DNA of 64,000 bases from Melieria omissa (GCA_963971225.1 OZ020267.1:101246536-101310535); one strand, 5' to 3'. Shown: positions 42,058 to 53,982, counted from the first letter of the stretch. A program made the numbers and translations. The notes: generated by a model from the sequence alone, not told the origin.

Positions 42058-42604
42058 TGTAATGGATCCTTGGTTGGGCGCCATTTATGTAATGTGCCCT
42101 TCCAAAAGGACCTGCTGGTATTTAATGTAGTGCAATGCCGAGCGGGTGTGCATGCTAGCTGGGTACCAGGTCTAAGCTCTTCGGGTGTGGGGGGGGTTCT
42201 TGCTCGAGCACCTGCCGCTACCTACCAACAATACACAAAGTTATTCATGCACGTGGGTTTTTCTTACTAGAAAACACCCGTAAAAGAAGAAGATGATATT
42301 CTCACACCGCGGACAATTCTACCTATCAACCGGCCATGCAACTTGACGTACGGACAATCGGACGGACAATACTACTTACGAACCTACTCGTCCACCCCGC
42401 CGGTGTAGAGTATAAGTTCACGCAAGCAGCAGTGAAGCGACAACACCGAGGTGACAACAACCAGAGGGGGACCTAAGGTGGTCAATGGCCCCCGGCTCTC
42501 CCCTTCCCAACCTTAGCGAGAGCGTTTCCGTCTCTCCCGACCCATCCATATGGCAACGACGCTGATCACATTGAATATCTATTTACATTTTATGCATTGG
42601 ATGC

Positions 42605-42830
42605 TTAAGCTAAAATATTGATTAGGAAGCGGGAGTCGCAAAAGACATTTTACAGTTCCGACTTAAATATTAATGAGGAGGCGGAAGCCGCCAAAGAGAA
42701 ATTTAACAACCCGGACTTAAAATATTGATTCGGGAGCGGAAGCCGCAAAAAAATATATACATTTGGTATTCGGACTAATATTTAGAAGGCGAAAGCAGCA
42801 AAAGAGAGATACGAATAAGTTCACTTACTT
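42605..42830. repeat. Four short tandem units of 54-59 bp
   Basis: Units start at about 42607, 42661, 42715 and 42774. They share ACTTAAATATTRATT, GGAGGCGGAAGCCGC and AAAAGA words with different AT-rich tails. They lie between the LTR-like left end and the minisatellite. Confidence 0.65.
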
Positions 42831-43126
42831 AGGATTCTGTCACACTCACGTGTCCTGATCGGCGATCCCTCGTTGTTTGCGCAAACAATTCGGCGATACG
42901 GCGAAGCTCGGGTGAATTCGTGGAGTGCTGGACCTGCTTCCGTTTCTCTGTTGCTGCTGCACAGAGGCGCCAATAACAAAAGGGAAATTAAAGTTACTAA
43001 TATAATAATTCAAACATCGCAAATGGTATGGGATACCGCACAAGGGGGGGGTTCTCGTCCGGCCCCCTTTTCAAAAAAAAAAACGTGATTCGCCGCGGCG
43101 GTGCGTCGGCAATCGAGCCGCTGTGG

Positions 43127-46100
43127 TGGAAGTAGCCCGAACGCTGCTGCTGCTGGCACCGCGCGTGGTGGCTAGGATGAGACTGCCGCGAGCGCGTGCT
43201 GGTGTGGTCAAGCTGGTGCTCACGTGGCTGGCTGCTGCTGGCACCGCGCGTGGTGGTTCTCCGGCAACTTCTCGAGCGCGTGCTGGTGCGGCCAAGCTGG
43301 TGCTCACGTGGCTGGCGCTGCTGCTGGCACCGCGCGTGGTGGCTAGGAGGAAACTTCTCGAGCGCGTGCTGGTGCGGCCAAGCTGGTGCTCACGTGGCTG
43401 CTGCTGCTGCTGGCACCGCGCGTGGTGGTTCTCAGGCCACTTCTCGACCGCGTCCTGGTGCGGCCAAGCTGGTGCTCACGTGGCTGGCTGCTGCTGCTGG
43501 CACCGCGCGTGGTGGTTCTCCGGCAACTTGTCGAGCGCGTGCTGGTGCGGCCAAGCTGGTGCTCACGTGGCTGGCTGCTGCTGGCACCGCGCGTGGTGGT
43601 TCTCCGGCAACTTCTCGAGCGCGTGCTGGTGCGGCCAAGCTGGTGCTCACGTGGGTGGCGCTGCTGCTGGCACCGCGCGTGGTGGCTAGGAGGAAACTTC
43701 TCGAGCGCGTGCTGGTGCGGCCAAGCTGGTGCTCACGTGGCTGCTGCTGCTGCTGGCACCGCGCGTGGTGGTTCTCAGGCCACTTCTCGACCGCGTCCTG
43801 GTGCGGCCAAGCTGGTGCTCACGTGGCTGGCTGCTGCTGGCACCGCGCGTGGTGGTTCTCCGGCAACTTCTCGAGCGCGTGCTGGTGCGGCCAAGCTGGT
43901 GCTCACGTGGCTGGCGCTGCTGCTGGCACCGCGCGTGGTGGCTAGGAGGAAACTTCTCGAGCGCGTGCTGGTGCGGCCAAGCTGGTGCTCACGTGGCTGC
44001 TGCTGCTGCTGGCACCGCGCGTGGTGGTTCTCAGGCCACTTCTCGACCGCGTCCTGGTGCGGCCAAGCTGGTGCTCACGTGGCTGGCTGCTGCTGCTGGC
44101 ACCGCGCGTGGTGGTTCTCAGGCAACTTCTCGAGCGCGTGCTGGTGCGGCCAAGCTGGTGCTCACGTGGCTGGCTGCTGCTGGCACCGCGCGTGGTGGTT
44201 CTCAGGCAACTTGTCGAGCGCGTGCTGGTGCGGCCAAGCTGGTGCTCACGTGGCTGGCTGCTGCTGGCACCGCGCGTGGTGGTTCTCCGGCAACTTCTCG
44301 AGCGCGTGCTGGTGTGGCCAAGCTGGTGCTCACGTGGCTGGCGCTGCTGCTGGCACCGCGCGTGGTGGCTAGGAGGAAACTTCTCGAGCGCGTGCTGGTG
44401 CGGCCAAGCTGGTGCTCACGTGGCTGCTGCTGCTGCTGGCACCGCGCGTGGTGGTTCTCAGGCCACTTCTCGACCGCGTCCTGGTGCGGCCAAGCTGGTG
44501 CTCACGTGGCTGGCTGCTGCTGCTGGCACCGCGCGTGGTGGTTCTCAGGCAACTTCTCGAGCGCGTGCTGGTGCGGCCAAGCTGGTGCTCACGTGGCTGG
44601 CTGCTGCTGGCACCGCGCGTGGTGGTTCTCAGGCAACTTGTCGAGCGCGTGCTGGTGCGGCCAAGCTGGTGCTCACGTGGCTGGCTGCTGCTGGCACCGC
44701 GCGTGGTGGTTCTCCGGCAACTTCTCGAGCGCGTGCTGGTGTGGCCAAGCTGGTGCTCACGTGGCTGGCGCTGCTGCTGGCACCGCGCGTGGTGGCTAGG
44801 AGGAAACTTCTCGAGCGCGTGCTGGTGCGGCCAAGCTGGTGCTCACGTGGCTGCTGCTGCTGCTGTCACCGCGCGTGGTGGTTCTCAGGCCACTTCTCGA
44901 CCGCGTCCTGGTGCGGCCAAGCTGGTGCTCACGTGGCTGGCTGCTGCTGGCACCGCGCGTGGTGGTTCTCCGGCAACTTCTCGAGCGCGTGCTGGTGCGG
45001 CCAAGCTGGTGCTCACGTTGCTGGCGCTGCTGCTGGCACCGCGCGTGGTGGCTAGGAGGAAACTTCTCGAGCGCGTGCTGGTGCGGCCAAGCTGGTGCTT
45101 ACGTGGCTGGCTGCTGCTGCTGGCACCGCGCGTGGTGGTTCTCAGGCAACTTCTCGACCGCGTCCTGGTGCGGCCAAGCTGGTGCTCACGTGGCTGGCTG
45201 CTGCTGGCACCGCGCGTGGTGGTTCTCCGGCAACTTCTCGAGCGCGTGCTGGTGCGGCCAAGCTGGTGCTCACGTGGCTGGCGCTGCTGCTGGCACCGCG
45301 CGTGGTGGCTAGGAGGAAACTTCTCGAGCGCGTGCTGGTGCGGCCAAGCTGGTGCTCACGTGGCTGCTGCTGCTGCTGGCACCGCGCGTGGTGGTTCTCA
45401 GGCCACTTCTCGACCGCGTCCTGGTGCGGCCAAGCTGGTGCTTACGTGGCTGGCTGCTGCTGCTGGCACCGCGCGTGGTGGTTCTCAGGCAACTTCTCGA
45501 CCGCGTCCTGGTGCGGCCAAGCTGGTGCTCACGTGGCTGGCTGCTGCTGGCACCGCGCGTGGTGGTTCTCCGGCAACTTCTCGAGCGCGTGCTGGTGCGG
45601 CCAAGCTGGTGCTCACGTGGCTGGCGCTGCTGCTGGCACCGCGCGTGGTGGCTAGGAGGAAACTTCTCGAGCGCGTGCTGGTGCGGCCAAGCTGGTGCTC
45701 ACGTGGCTGCTGCTGCTGCTGGCACCGCGCGTGGTGGTTCTCAGGCCACTTCTCGACCGCGTCCTGGTGCGGCCAAGCTGGTGCTTACGTGGCTGGCTGC
45801 TGCTGCTGGCACCGCGCGTGGTGGTTCTCAGGCAACTTCTCGAGCGCGTGCTGGTGCGGCCAAGCTGGTGCTCACGTGGCTGCTGCTGCTGCTGTCACCG
45901 CGCGTGGTGGTTCTCAGGCCACTTCTCGACCGCGTCCTGGTGCGGCCAAGCTGGTGCTCACGTGGCTGGCTGCTGCTGGCACCGCGCGTGGTGGTTCTCC
46001 GGCAACTTCTCGAGCGCGTGCTGGTGCGGCCAAGCTGGTGCTCACGTTGCTGGCGCTGCTGCTGGCACCGCGCGTGGTGGCTAGGAGGAAACTTCTCGAG

Positions 46101-49100
46101 CGCGTGCTGGTGCGGCCAAGCTGGTGCTCACGTGGCTGCTGCTGCTGCTGGCACCGCGCGTGGTGGTTCTCAGGCCACTTCTCGACCGCGTCCTGGTGCG
46201 GCCAAGCTGGTGCTCACGTGGCTGGCTGCTGCTGGCACCGCGCGTGGTGGTTCTCCGGCAACTTCTCGAGCGCGTGCTGGTGCGGCCAAGCTGGTGCTCA
46301 CGTGGCTGGCGCTGCTGCTGGCACCGCGCGTGGTGGCTAGGAGGAAACTTCTCGAGCGCGTGCTGGTGCGGCCAAGCTGGTGCTCACGTGGCTGCTGCTG
46401 CTGCTGGCACCGCGCGTGGTGGTTCTCAGGCCACTTCTCGACCGCGTCCTGGTGCGGCCAAGCTGGTGCTCACGTGGCTGGCTGCTGCTGCTGGCACCGC
46501 GCGTGGTGGTTCTCAGGCAACTTCTCGAGCGCGTGCTGGTGCGGCCAAGCTGGTGCTCACGTGGCTGGCTGCTGCTGGCACCGCGCGTGGTGGTTCTCAG
46601 GCAACTTGTCGAGCGCGTGCTGGTGCGGCCAAGCTGGTGCTCACGTGGCTGGCTGCTGCTGGCACCGCGCGTGGTGGTTCTCCGGCAACTTCTCGAGCGC
46701 GTGCTGGTGTGGCCAAGCTGGTGCTCACGTGGCTGGCGCTGCTGCTGGCACCGCGCGTGGTGGCTAGGAGGAAACTTCTCGAGCGCGTGCTGGTGCGGCC
46801 AAGCTGGTGCTCACGTGGCTGCTGCTGCTGCTGGCACCGCGCGTGGTGGTTCTCAGGCCACTTCTCGACCGCGTCCTGGTGCGGCCAAGCTGGTGCTCAC
46901 GTGGCTGGCTGCTGCTGCTGGCACCGCGCGTGGTGGTTCTCAGGCAACTTCTCGAGCGCGTGCTGGTGCGGCCAAGCTGGTGCTCACGTGGCTGGCTGCT
47001 GCTGGCACCGCGCGTGGTGGTTCTCAGGCAACTTGTCGAGCGCGTGCTGGTGCGGCCAAGCTGGTGCTCACGTGGCTGGCTGCTGCTGGCACCGCGCGTG
47101 GTGGTTCTCCGGCAACTTCTCGAGCGCGTGCTGGTGTGGCCAAGCTGGTGCTCACGTGGCTGGCGCTGCTGCTGGCACCGCGCGTGGTGGCTAGGAGGAA
47201 ACTTCTCGAGCGCGTGCTGGTGCGGCCAAGCTGGTGCTCACGTGGCTGCTGCTGCTGCTGTCACCGCGCGTGGTGGTTCTCAGGCCACTTCTCGACCGCG
47301 TCCTGGTGCGGCCAAGCTGGTGCTCACGTGGCTGGCTGCTGCTGGCACCGCGCGTGGTGGTTCTCCGGCAACTTCTCGAGCGCGTGCTGGTGCGGCCAAG
47401 CTGGTGCTCACGTTGCTGGCGCTGCTGCTGGCACCGCGCGTGGTGGCTAGGAGGAAACTTCTCGAGCGCGTGCTGGTGCGGCCAAGCTGGTGCTCACGTG
47501 GCTGCTGCTGCTGCTGGCACCGCGCGTGGTGGTTCTCAGGCCACTTCTCGACCGCGTCCTGGTGCGGCCAAGCTGGTGCTCACGTGGCTGGCTGCTGCTG
47601 CTGGCACCGCGCGTGGTGGTTCTCAGGCAACTTCTCGAGCGCGTGCTGGTGCGGCCAAGCTGGTGCTCACGTGGCTGGCTGCTGCTGGCACCGCGCGTGG
47701 TGGTTCTCCGGCAACTTGTCGAGCGCGTGCTGGTGCGGCCAAGCTGGTGCTCACGTGGCTGGCTGCTGCTGGCACCGCGCGTGGTGGTTCTCCGGCAACT
47801 TCTCGAGCGCGTGCTGGTGCGGCCAAGCTGGTGCTCACGTGGGTGGCGCTGCTGCTGGCACCGCGCGTGGTGGCTAGGAGGAAACTTCTCGAGCGCGTGC
47901 TGGTGCGGCCAAGCTGGTGCTCACGTGGCTGCTGCTGCTGCTGGCACCGCGCGTGGTGGTTCTCAGGCCACTTCTCGACCGCGTCCTGGTGCGGCCAAGC
48001 TGGTGCTCACGTGGCTGGCGCTGCTGCTGGCACCGCGCGTGGTGGCTAGGAGGAAACTTCTCGAGCGCGTGCTGGTGCGGCCAAGCTGGTGCTCACGTGG
48101 CTGCTGCTGCTGCTGGCACCGCGCGTGGTGGTTCTCCGGCAACTTCTCGAGCGCGTGCTGGTGCGGCCAAGCTGGTGCTCACGTGGCTGGCGCTGCTGCT
48201 GGCACCGCGCGTGGTGGCTAGGAGGAAACTTCTCGAGCGCGTGCTGGTGCGGCCAAGCTGGTGCTCACGTGGCTGCTGCTGCTGCTGGCACCGCGCGTGG
48301 TGGTTCTCAGGCCACTTCTCGACCGCGTCCTGGTGCGGCCAAGCTGGTGCTCACGTGGCTGGCTGCTGCTGCTGGCACCGCGCGTGGTGGTTCTCAGGCA
48401 ACTTCTCGAGCGCGTGCTGGTGCGGCCAAGCTGGTGCTCACGTGGCTGGCTGCTGCTGGCACCGCGCGTGGTGGTTCTCAGGCAACTTGTCGAGCGCGTG
48501 CTGGTGCGGCCAAGCTGGTGCTCACGTGGCTGGCTGCTGCTGGCACCGCGCGTGGTGGTTCTCCGGCAACTTCTCGAGCGCGTGCTGGTGTGGCCAAGCT
48601 GGTGCTCACGTGGCTGGCGCTGCTGCTGGCACCGCGCGTGGTGGCTAGGAGGAAACTTCTCGAGCGCGTGCTGGTGCGGCCAAGCTGGTGCTCACGTGGC
48701 TGCTGCTGCTGCTGGCACCGCGCGTGGTGGTCCTCAGGCCACTTCTCGACCGCGTCCTGGTGCGGCCAAGCTGGTGCTCACGTGGCTGGCTGCTGCTGCT
48801 GGCACCGCGCGTGGTGGTTCTCAGGCAACTTGTCGAGCGCGTGCTGGTGCGGCCAAGCTGGTGCTCACGTGGCTGGCTGCTGCTGGCACCGCGCGTGGTG
48901 GTTCTCAGGCAACTTGTCGAGCGCGTGCTGGTGCGGCCAAGCTGGTGCTCACGTGGCTGGCTGCTGCTGGCACCGCGCGTGGTGGTTCTCCGGCAACTTC
49001 TCGAGCGCGTGCTGGTGTGGCCAAGCTGGTGCTCACGTGGCTGGCGCTGCTGCTGGCACCGCGCGTGGTGGCTAGGAGGAAACTTCTCGAGCGCGTGCTG

Positions 49101-49785
49101 GTGCGGCCAAGCTGGTGCTCACGTGGCTGGCTGCTGCTGGCACCGCGCGTGGTGGTTCTCAGGCAACTTGTCGAGCGCGTGCTGGTGCGGCCAAGCTGGT
49201 GCTCACGTGGCTGGCTGCTGCTGGCACCGCGCGTGGTGGTTCTCCGGCAACTTCTCGAGCGCGTGCTGGTGTGGCCAAGCTGGTGCTCACGTTGCTGGCG
49301 CTGCTGCTGGCACCGCGCGTGGTGGCTAGGAGGAAACTTCTCGACCGCGTCCTGGTGCGGCCAAGCTGGTGCTCACGTGGCTGCTGCTGCTGCTGGCACC
49401 GCGCGTGGTGGTTCTCAGGCCACTTCTCGACCGCGTCCTGGTGCGGCCAAGCTGGTGCTCACGTGGCTGGCTGCTGCTGCTGGCACCGCGCGTGGTGGTT
49501 CTCAGGCAACTTGTCGAGCGCGTGCTGGTGCGGCCAAGCTGGTGCTCACGTTGCTGGCGCTGCTGCTGGCACCGCGCGTGGTGGCTAGGAGGAAACTTCT
49601 CGACCGCGTCCTGGTGCGGCCAAGCTGGTGCTTACGTGGCTGGCTGCTGCTGCTGGCACCGCGCGTGGTGGTTCTCAGGCAACTTCTCGAGCGCGTGCTG
49701 GTGCGGCCAAGCTGGTGCTCACGTGGCTGCTGCTGCTGCTGGCACCGCGCGTGGTGGTTCTCAGGCAACTTGTCGACCGCGTCGT
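43127..49785. repeat. GC-rich higher-order minisatellite, about 78 copies of 84-87 bp
   Basis: The basic unit contains GTGCGGCCAAGCTGGTGCTC, ACGTGGCTG, a CTG run of variable length, GGCACCGCGCGTGGTGG, then either TTCTCMGGCAACTTCTCGAG or CTAGGAGGAAACTTCTCGAG, and GCGTGCTGG. Unit lengths are 84, 86 or 87 bp. Variants recur in fixed orders, making higher-order blocks of 427 bp (5 units), 256 bp (3 units), 343 bp (4 units) and 172 bp (2 units). Copies of the same variant are nearly identical, so homogenisation is recent. All three plus-strand frames are open for hundreds of codons, which is a property of the unit and not evidence of a protein. GC content is far above the surroundings. Confidence 0.95.
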
Positions 49786-49931
49786 TCTCTATCTCGTCAC
49801 CGTCCCGTCCGCAGTTCGTTTGTTACAGTTCAGTCGTTGCCACGTCAGCCGTCCGCCAGTTTTGTGTTCGTCTATTACTAGCCTAGAGTGCTCGAAGGGT
49901 TGCATTTTATAATCTTTTACATTACACCACA
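49786..49931 (+). other. Unique segment between minisatellite and LTR-like end
   Basis: It contains TTACAGTTCAGTCGTTGCC, an initiator-like TCAGTC context on the plus strand, and ends TTTTACATTACACCACA. If the unit is a plus-sense LTR, this would be R/U5. The orientation is unresolved. Confidence 0.35.
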
Positions 49932-50677
49932 GGGCAACCATCACAAAATATGAAATTGAAAAAATATGAAATTCCTGCAGTGGCTTCTGGTGCTCGCTTC
50001 TGTCGAGCACCGAAATTTTTGGAATAAAAACTGCAAGGCTGCTAAAAACAAGAATGTCACAATGTCAAAAGCTATAACAAAACCAAAAACCATGGGTCGA
50101 ACATGTTGGCAGTTACCCATTCTTGCTTTTTTCCTTCCTTTACCAGCTACGAGTTGCCAAAAAGCGTTCACAGCCATTCACACTTTAAGACACGATATTG
50201 TATTTGCACCTACACATGCAACACACACACACACATTGCATTTACAAACTGCAGCTAGTGAGCTGAGTTGAGATGTGCAAGAAAACAACAACAGCGCAAT
50301 TGCCTGTTGACTGCAGACAAATATGTCGCTTTATCGCTGCCGTCTGCTTGTAGTAGCTGTTACTGTACACAGTTGTTGCAGTTCTAGTTGCTGCCAATGT
50401 TTTTGTTGTTGTTGTTAACGCCATTGTTATCATTGTAGTTGTTATTATGGCTGTCATTGTTGGAAGGCAAAGCAACATCTACTTTGACAACGGAAATTAG
50501 CCAAAGATTACATTGTGTCGAGGCGATTGGCGTGAGCCGCTTTTGTTTCTGATTTTGTGTGAGAAATCGTATTAAAAGCATGAATGCTTCAACGGATTAT
50601 TTGGGTGTGAAAGAAAGAGTATTGTAGATTACAAAATTTGATGCTGCTATAAGTTACAGTTTGTTCAAACATAGTTC
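49932..50677. other. Non-coding stretch with CA and TTGTTG repeats
   Basis: CACACACACAC near 50222-50233 and TTGTTGTTGTT near 50402-50416. No gene is recognised. Confidence 0.4.
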
Positions 50678-51040
50678 AGGCTTGATTACACGTAACAAGT
50701 AGAGTGACGAGACATCAAAATGGTACTAGGCCGAAAGAATTGGGATAGCGAGCAAAAGCGACGAGTTGTTCAAACGTATTTTGAGACGTGGCGAGTCAGT
50801 TCGGTTTTACAATGCACAAAATGAACTAAGCAACTCGCGCAATTAAACTCAACCGAGCGAAAAGTGGTGTGTGACGCATACCGCATGTGACGAGCGATTC
50901 CGCGTATCGCTGCGAAAAAGAGGAAAATTTAATGGCAAAGTAGTGCTCGGCCTAGCAAACAAAATGTGATTCTAGTGACTCTCTCGCCACTTTCATCGGT
51001 CACTGACTCAATCAAGAACTCGTTACGTGTAATCAAGCCT
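50678..51040. mobile_element. MITE copy 1 of a tandem pair (363 bp)
   Basis: The terminal inverted repeat starts AGGCTTGATTACACGTAACR and ends with the complement ACGTGTAATCAAGCCT. The right flank is TTA (51041-51043); the left flank is TTC, which could be a mutated TTA. The body is about 90 percent similar by eye to copy 2. Confidence 0.8.
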
Positions 51041-51043
51041 TTA

Positions 51044-51486
51044 AGGCTTGATTACACGTAACGAGTCGAGTGACGAGACATCAAAATGGTACTAGGCCGA
51101 AAGAATTGGGATAGCGAGCAAAAGCGACGAGTTGTTCAAACGTATTTCGACACGCGGCGAGTCAGTTCGGTTTTACAATGCACAAAATGAACTAAGCAAC
51201 TCGCGCAATTAAACTCAACCGAGCGAAAAGTGGTGTGTGACGCATACCGCATGTCACGAGCGATGCCGCATGTGACGAGCGATTGCACGAATCGCTGCGA
51301 AAAGAGAAAAATATAACGGTAAAGTAGTGGTCGCTCGGCCTAGCAAACAAAATGTGATTCTAGTGGCTCTCTCGCCACTTTCATCGATCACTGACTCAAT
51401 CAAGAACTCGCCTTACCGTTTAGACGAAACGAGTACTCGTTCGAGTTGCTGTCTTCTCACTCTACTCGTTACGTGTAATCAAGCCT
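51044..51486. mobile_element. MITE copy 2 of a tandem pair (443 bp)
   Basis: It has the same inverted ends as copy 1 and is flanked by TTA on both sides (51041-51043 and 51487-51489). It shares the left TTA with the right flank of copy 1, so one copy inserted into the target duplication of the other. It is longer because it keeps an extra CGTTTAGACGAAACGAGTAC-type stretch near its right end and a duplicated CGCATGTCACGAGCGAT segment. A TTA duplication points to a Harbinger-like source. No coding capacity. Confidence 0.8.
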
Positions 51487-51543
51487 TTAGTGTTGATTTT
51501 ATGGGTAAGCAGAGAGAGTTGGAATTCCAGTCAGTATTTTATT

Positions 51544-51557
51544 GCATACTTTTAGGT
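51544..51557 (+). promoter_or_regulatory. Su(Hw)-like site, 1 mismatch
   Basis: TTGCATACTTTTAGGT. First of three sites spaced 132 and 107 bp. Confidence 0.6.
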
Positions 51558-51675
51558 CAAAGTTTACATGGGCAACAAAATTGTGGCTTTTATTTCATAA
51601 AACTTTTTTGCAAGTATTCAGAGATCATTATTGCTGTTTACCGCTCAAGTTTCAATTTGTAGTCATTTTTACATT

Positions 51676-51689
51676 GCATACTTTAAGGC
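51676..51689 (+). promoter_or_regulatory. Su(Hw)-like site, 1 mismatch
   Basis: CATTGCATACTTTAAGGC. Second of the three-site cluster. Confidence 0.6.
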
Positions 51690-51782
51690 AAAAGTTTATT
51701 TCCATTAAGAATATGATTGATTTTATCCAATACAGGTTGATCAGAAAATTTAGTGAGGTAGTAAATTTGCAGTAATTTCATT

Positions 51783-51796
51783 GTATACCTTTAGGC
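51783..51796 (+). promoter_or_regulatory. Su(Hw)-like site, 2 mismatches
   Basis: ATTGTATACCTTTAGGC. Third of the three-site cluster. Confidence 0.5.
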
Positions 51797-51899
51797 TATT
51801 TTTATAAGTTGTTGTTGTTGTATAACAGTTGGCTGTTTTTATAAGTTATACTAGTAATTAATAAGAAATAAATTAATATATTAAATTAAATTAAATATT

Positions 51900-52070
51900 G
51901 ATAATATCGTTACCCTTACTTCCTACGTGTCCTGGGATCCAAATAAGTCTCAGGCTATTATATTTGTCTGAATTTGCAAGACTTGATCCTTGTAGAGGTG
52001 GTTGCAGGACTAAGGCCAGGAGCGCAGCTTGGTTGTCGCTGCAGACCCAAATGGATCTGCCTCTCTATTA
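51900..52070 (-). pseudogene. RNase H fragment of a non-LTR retrotransposon
   Basis: The minus strand reads IWVCSDNQAALLALVLQPPL and further on LRLIWIPGHVGSKGN. That is the order of motifs in the RNase H domain at the end of several non-LTR retrotransposon ORFs: catalytic Asp in SDxQAA, and the W-PGH-G--GN motif near the C-terminus. Stops close the frame outside this piece, and the rest of the domain is absent. It is an old fragment. No tail or target duplication is visible. Confidence 0.65.
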
Positions 52071-53630
52071 GCTTTCTACTAAAATTACTTAATTTCACAT
52101 TTGTGACACATAAAAGCTTGAAGTGATCAACATAATCGAACAGCAATAAATCCAGTGATTATTAATAATGGTTCAGTAATTATAAAAACCTTATGCATCA
52201 CCAATCATCCTACAAAATATGCATTAAAATTTAAATGATAAATAAACAGATACAAAGGTATTAGCTTCCACTGAAAATTTTAAAGATATACAAATTTTTT
52301 TAATATTTTTATGAGCTCACAGAATGTAATTTATTTAAACTTTTTGTCCATATGTGAGTACGGATCCAATGTGTTAATTGAAACAGTATGTTTTTATTGT
52401 TATTTTTAAAACTAACAACATTCATTGCACAATTCTTTTACAACACTTTAACGCAACTATTTACTTTTCACTATATTCAGCAATTCATAAAACACACACA
52501 CACTCAATCACTGGCGCCAGTGCAGCAATTCATTAAAAATCCAGCAAATGTGTAACTGAAATTAATTCGATTTCTGTTTTATTTGATTTATTTTTGGCAA
52601 AAAATATTACATTTCTCTATACAAAAACAAATTTTTTTTCACAAAATCAAAACATTACATTCATTCGCGCATCAAATGTTGCAGCATTTATCAACTGCGG
52701 CACACATCAGTTCAACAGCTGTCACTACTCATGGCAATTTTTTGCTTTTGACATTTTTCAAAATGTCTCTTCAACCCTCGATTTTCAGCATAACAATTGC
52801 TGGCTGTTGCAGCAATAATAAATAAAACATGAAAAAAACTAAATGTATTTTCATGATTTTATGTTATATTTTATATATGAAAAAAATTGCATGAAAAACA
52901 TTGAAATTGCTAAACAAAAAAATTCAATTTGCAGCTGCAAAAATTTTATACGAAAAACCTTTTAAATAAAAGTGGCATTACATTGTTGTGAGGCAAAGTA
53001 CATCGACGATATAAGTAAATGAAAATAGTGCAATGAAAAATATCTTGCAAAATTGTTGTAAATCTAAAATAGAACTAAAACAACAACGCTTTTTTCGCAT
53101 AAATTTATTTTGGGAATTTATTTAAATTTACATAAAAACACTATACAGAAATATTTGCCATGGTTTTGTTATATGAAAGCTGTGACTATTTGCATAGCTC
53201 TGAAATAAGAATGAATCAGAAGTGCTCTGTTTTGCATGAACGAAATTTTATTGTATAATTGCAAAAATTCATGTGAATATTTTTTTTTTAATTTAAATTT
53301 GTGCGCAAATTGAAACGCAAATGTAACTCAGTGAATTTAATATATGGTAAGATTCAAAATTGCAGTTAAATTTTTTAGCTGTTTTTAGCGAAAACACTTT
53401 AATATGCACATTGAAATACTTGAACTTAGCTGAAATTTTTGTGAATTTTTTATATTTTGTAAAATTTCACAAGCAATTCTGGACTGTTGGTTTTAATTTT
53501 TTGTGGGAGCAGTTAAGCATTCTTCATGAATTCATGTTCCCTGTTTAGGCGCTTTAAATCTCCCCGACTTCCTAAAAAATCTGTGTAGATTCTATGGAGC
53601 AAAGCAGCCAAAGCAGTGATCGCTTCTCAG
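52071..53630. other. AT-rich non-coding stretch, nothing recognised
   Basis: Only short frames; no repeat family identified. Confidence 0.4.
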
Positions 53631-53639
53631 CACACCAGA

Positions 53640-53790
53640 GCCAAATGTCTCAGAACTTATTGGTGCAAACACATACACAGAGAAAGTGGGATTTGAGCAG
53701 ACACACAACAAATGGTCCGTCCTATCATTGTTTTCCACACAATCTGGACACAGCGCACTGTCAGACAAGTCTGACGAATTTACTTAGTAG
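53640..53790 (-). pseudogene. Probable non-LTR ORF2 zinc-knuckle fragment
   Basis: The minus strand reads DSALCPDCVENNDRTDHLLC followed by VCSNPT. CPDC-x8-H with a following Cys pair resembles the Cys/His knuckle at the C-terminus of non-LTR reverse transcriptase ORFs, where SNPT commonly follows. The frame is short and flanked by stops. A chance match is possible. Confidence 0.4.
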
Positions 53791-53982
53791 AGCTTAAAAT
53801 TTTACTTAGTTGAGCTTAACAATTTGCTGATTGCATTCTAAAGTTGGCATCAATTACGTCTCTACGAGACCAAAGCATGGCCGTGGTTATCGATGATAGA
53901 AGACAAGTTATTTCTTAGACGCTTTAGTTGGTCTTTTCAAAAATTACTAGTGATGCAGTAAATTTACAATAATTTTTACATT

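Larger units (their letters stand above)
42058..49926. mobile_element. LTR-like unit containing the giant minisatellite (hypothesis)
   Basis: The unit is bounded by TGTAATG (42058, or alternatively TGTAATGT at 42088) and ACATTACA (49919-49926), the TG...CA inverted ends expected of an LTR. At the left edge the minus strand reads TGGCGCCCAACC (42072-42083). That equals the first part of a tRNA-Lys-type primer-binding site and lies 4 nt outside the alternative boundary. This suggests a gypsy-like LTR on the minus strand, or a solo LTR if the outer boundary is right. About 1.2 kb is ordinary LTR-sized sequence; the rest is minisatellite. No target duplication was found. Confidence 0.45.

Noticed and set aside
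43123..49912. More than 20 long open frames (up to 642 codons) as protein genes
   Set aside because: They are the same 84-87-bp repeat read in all frames. Composition, phase shifts and lack of any unique N-terminus make them repeat artefacts.
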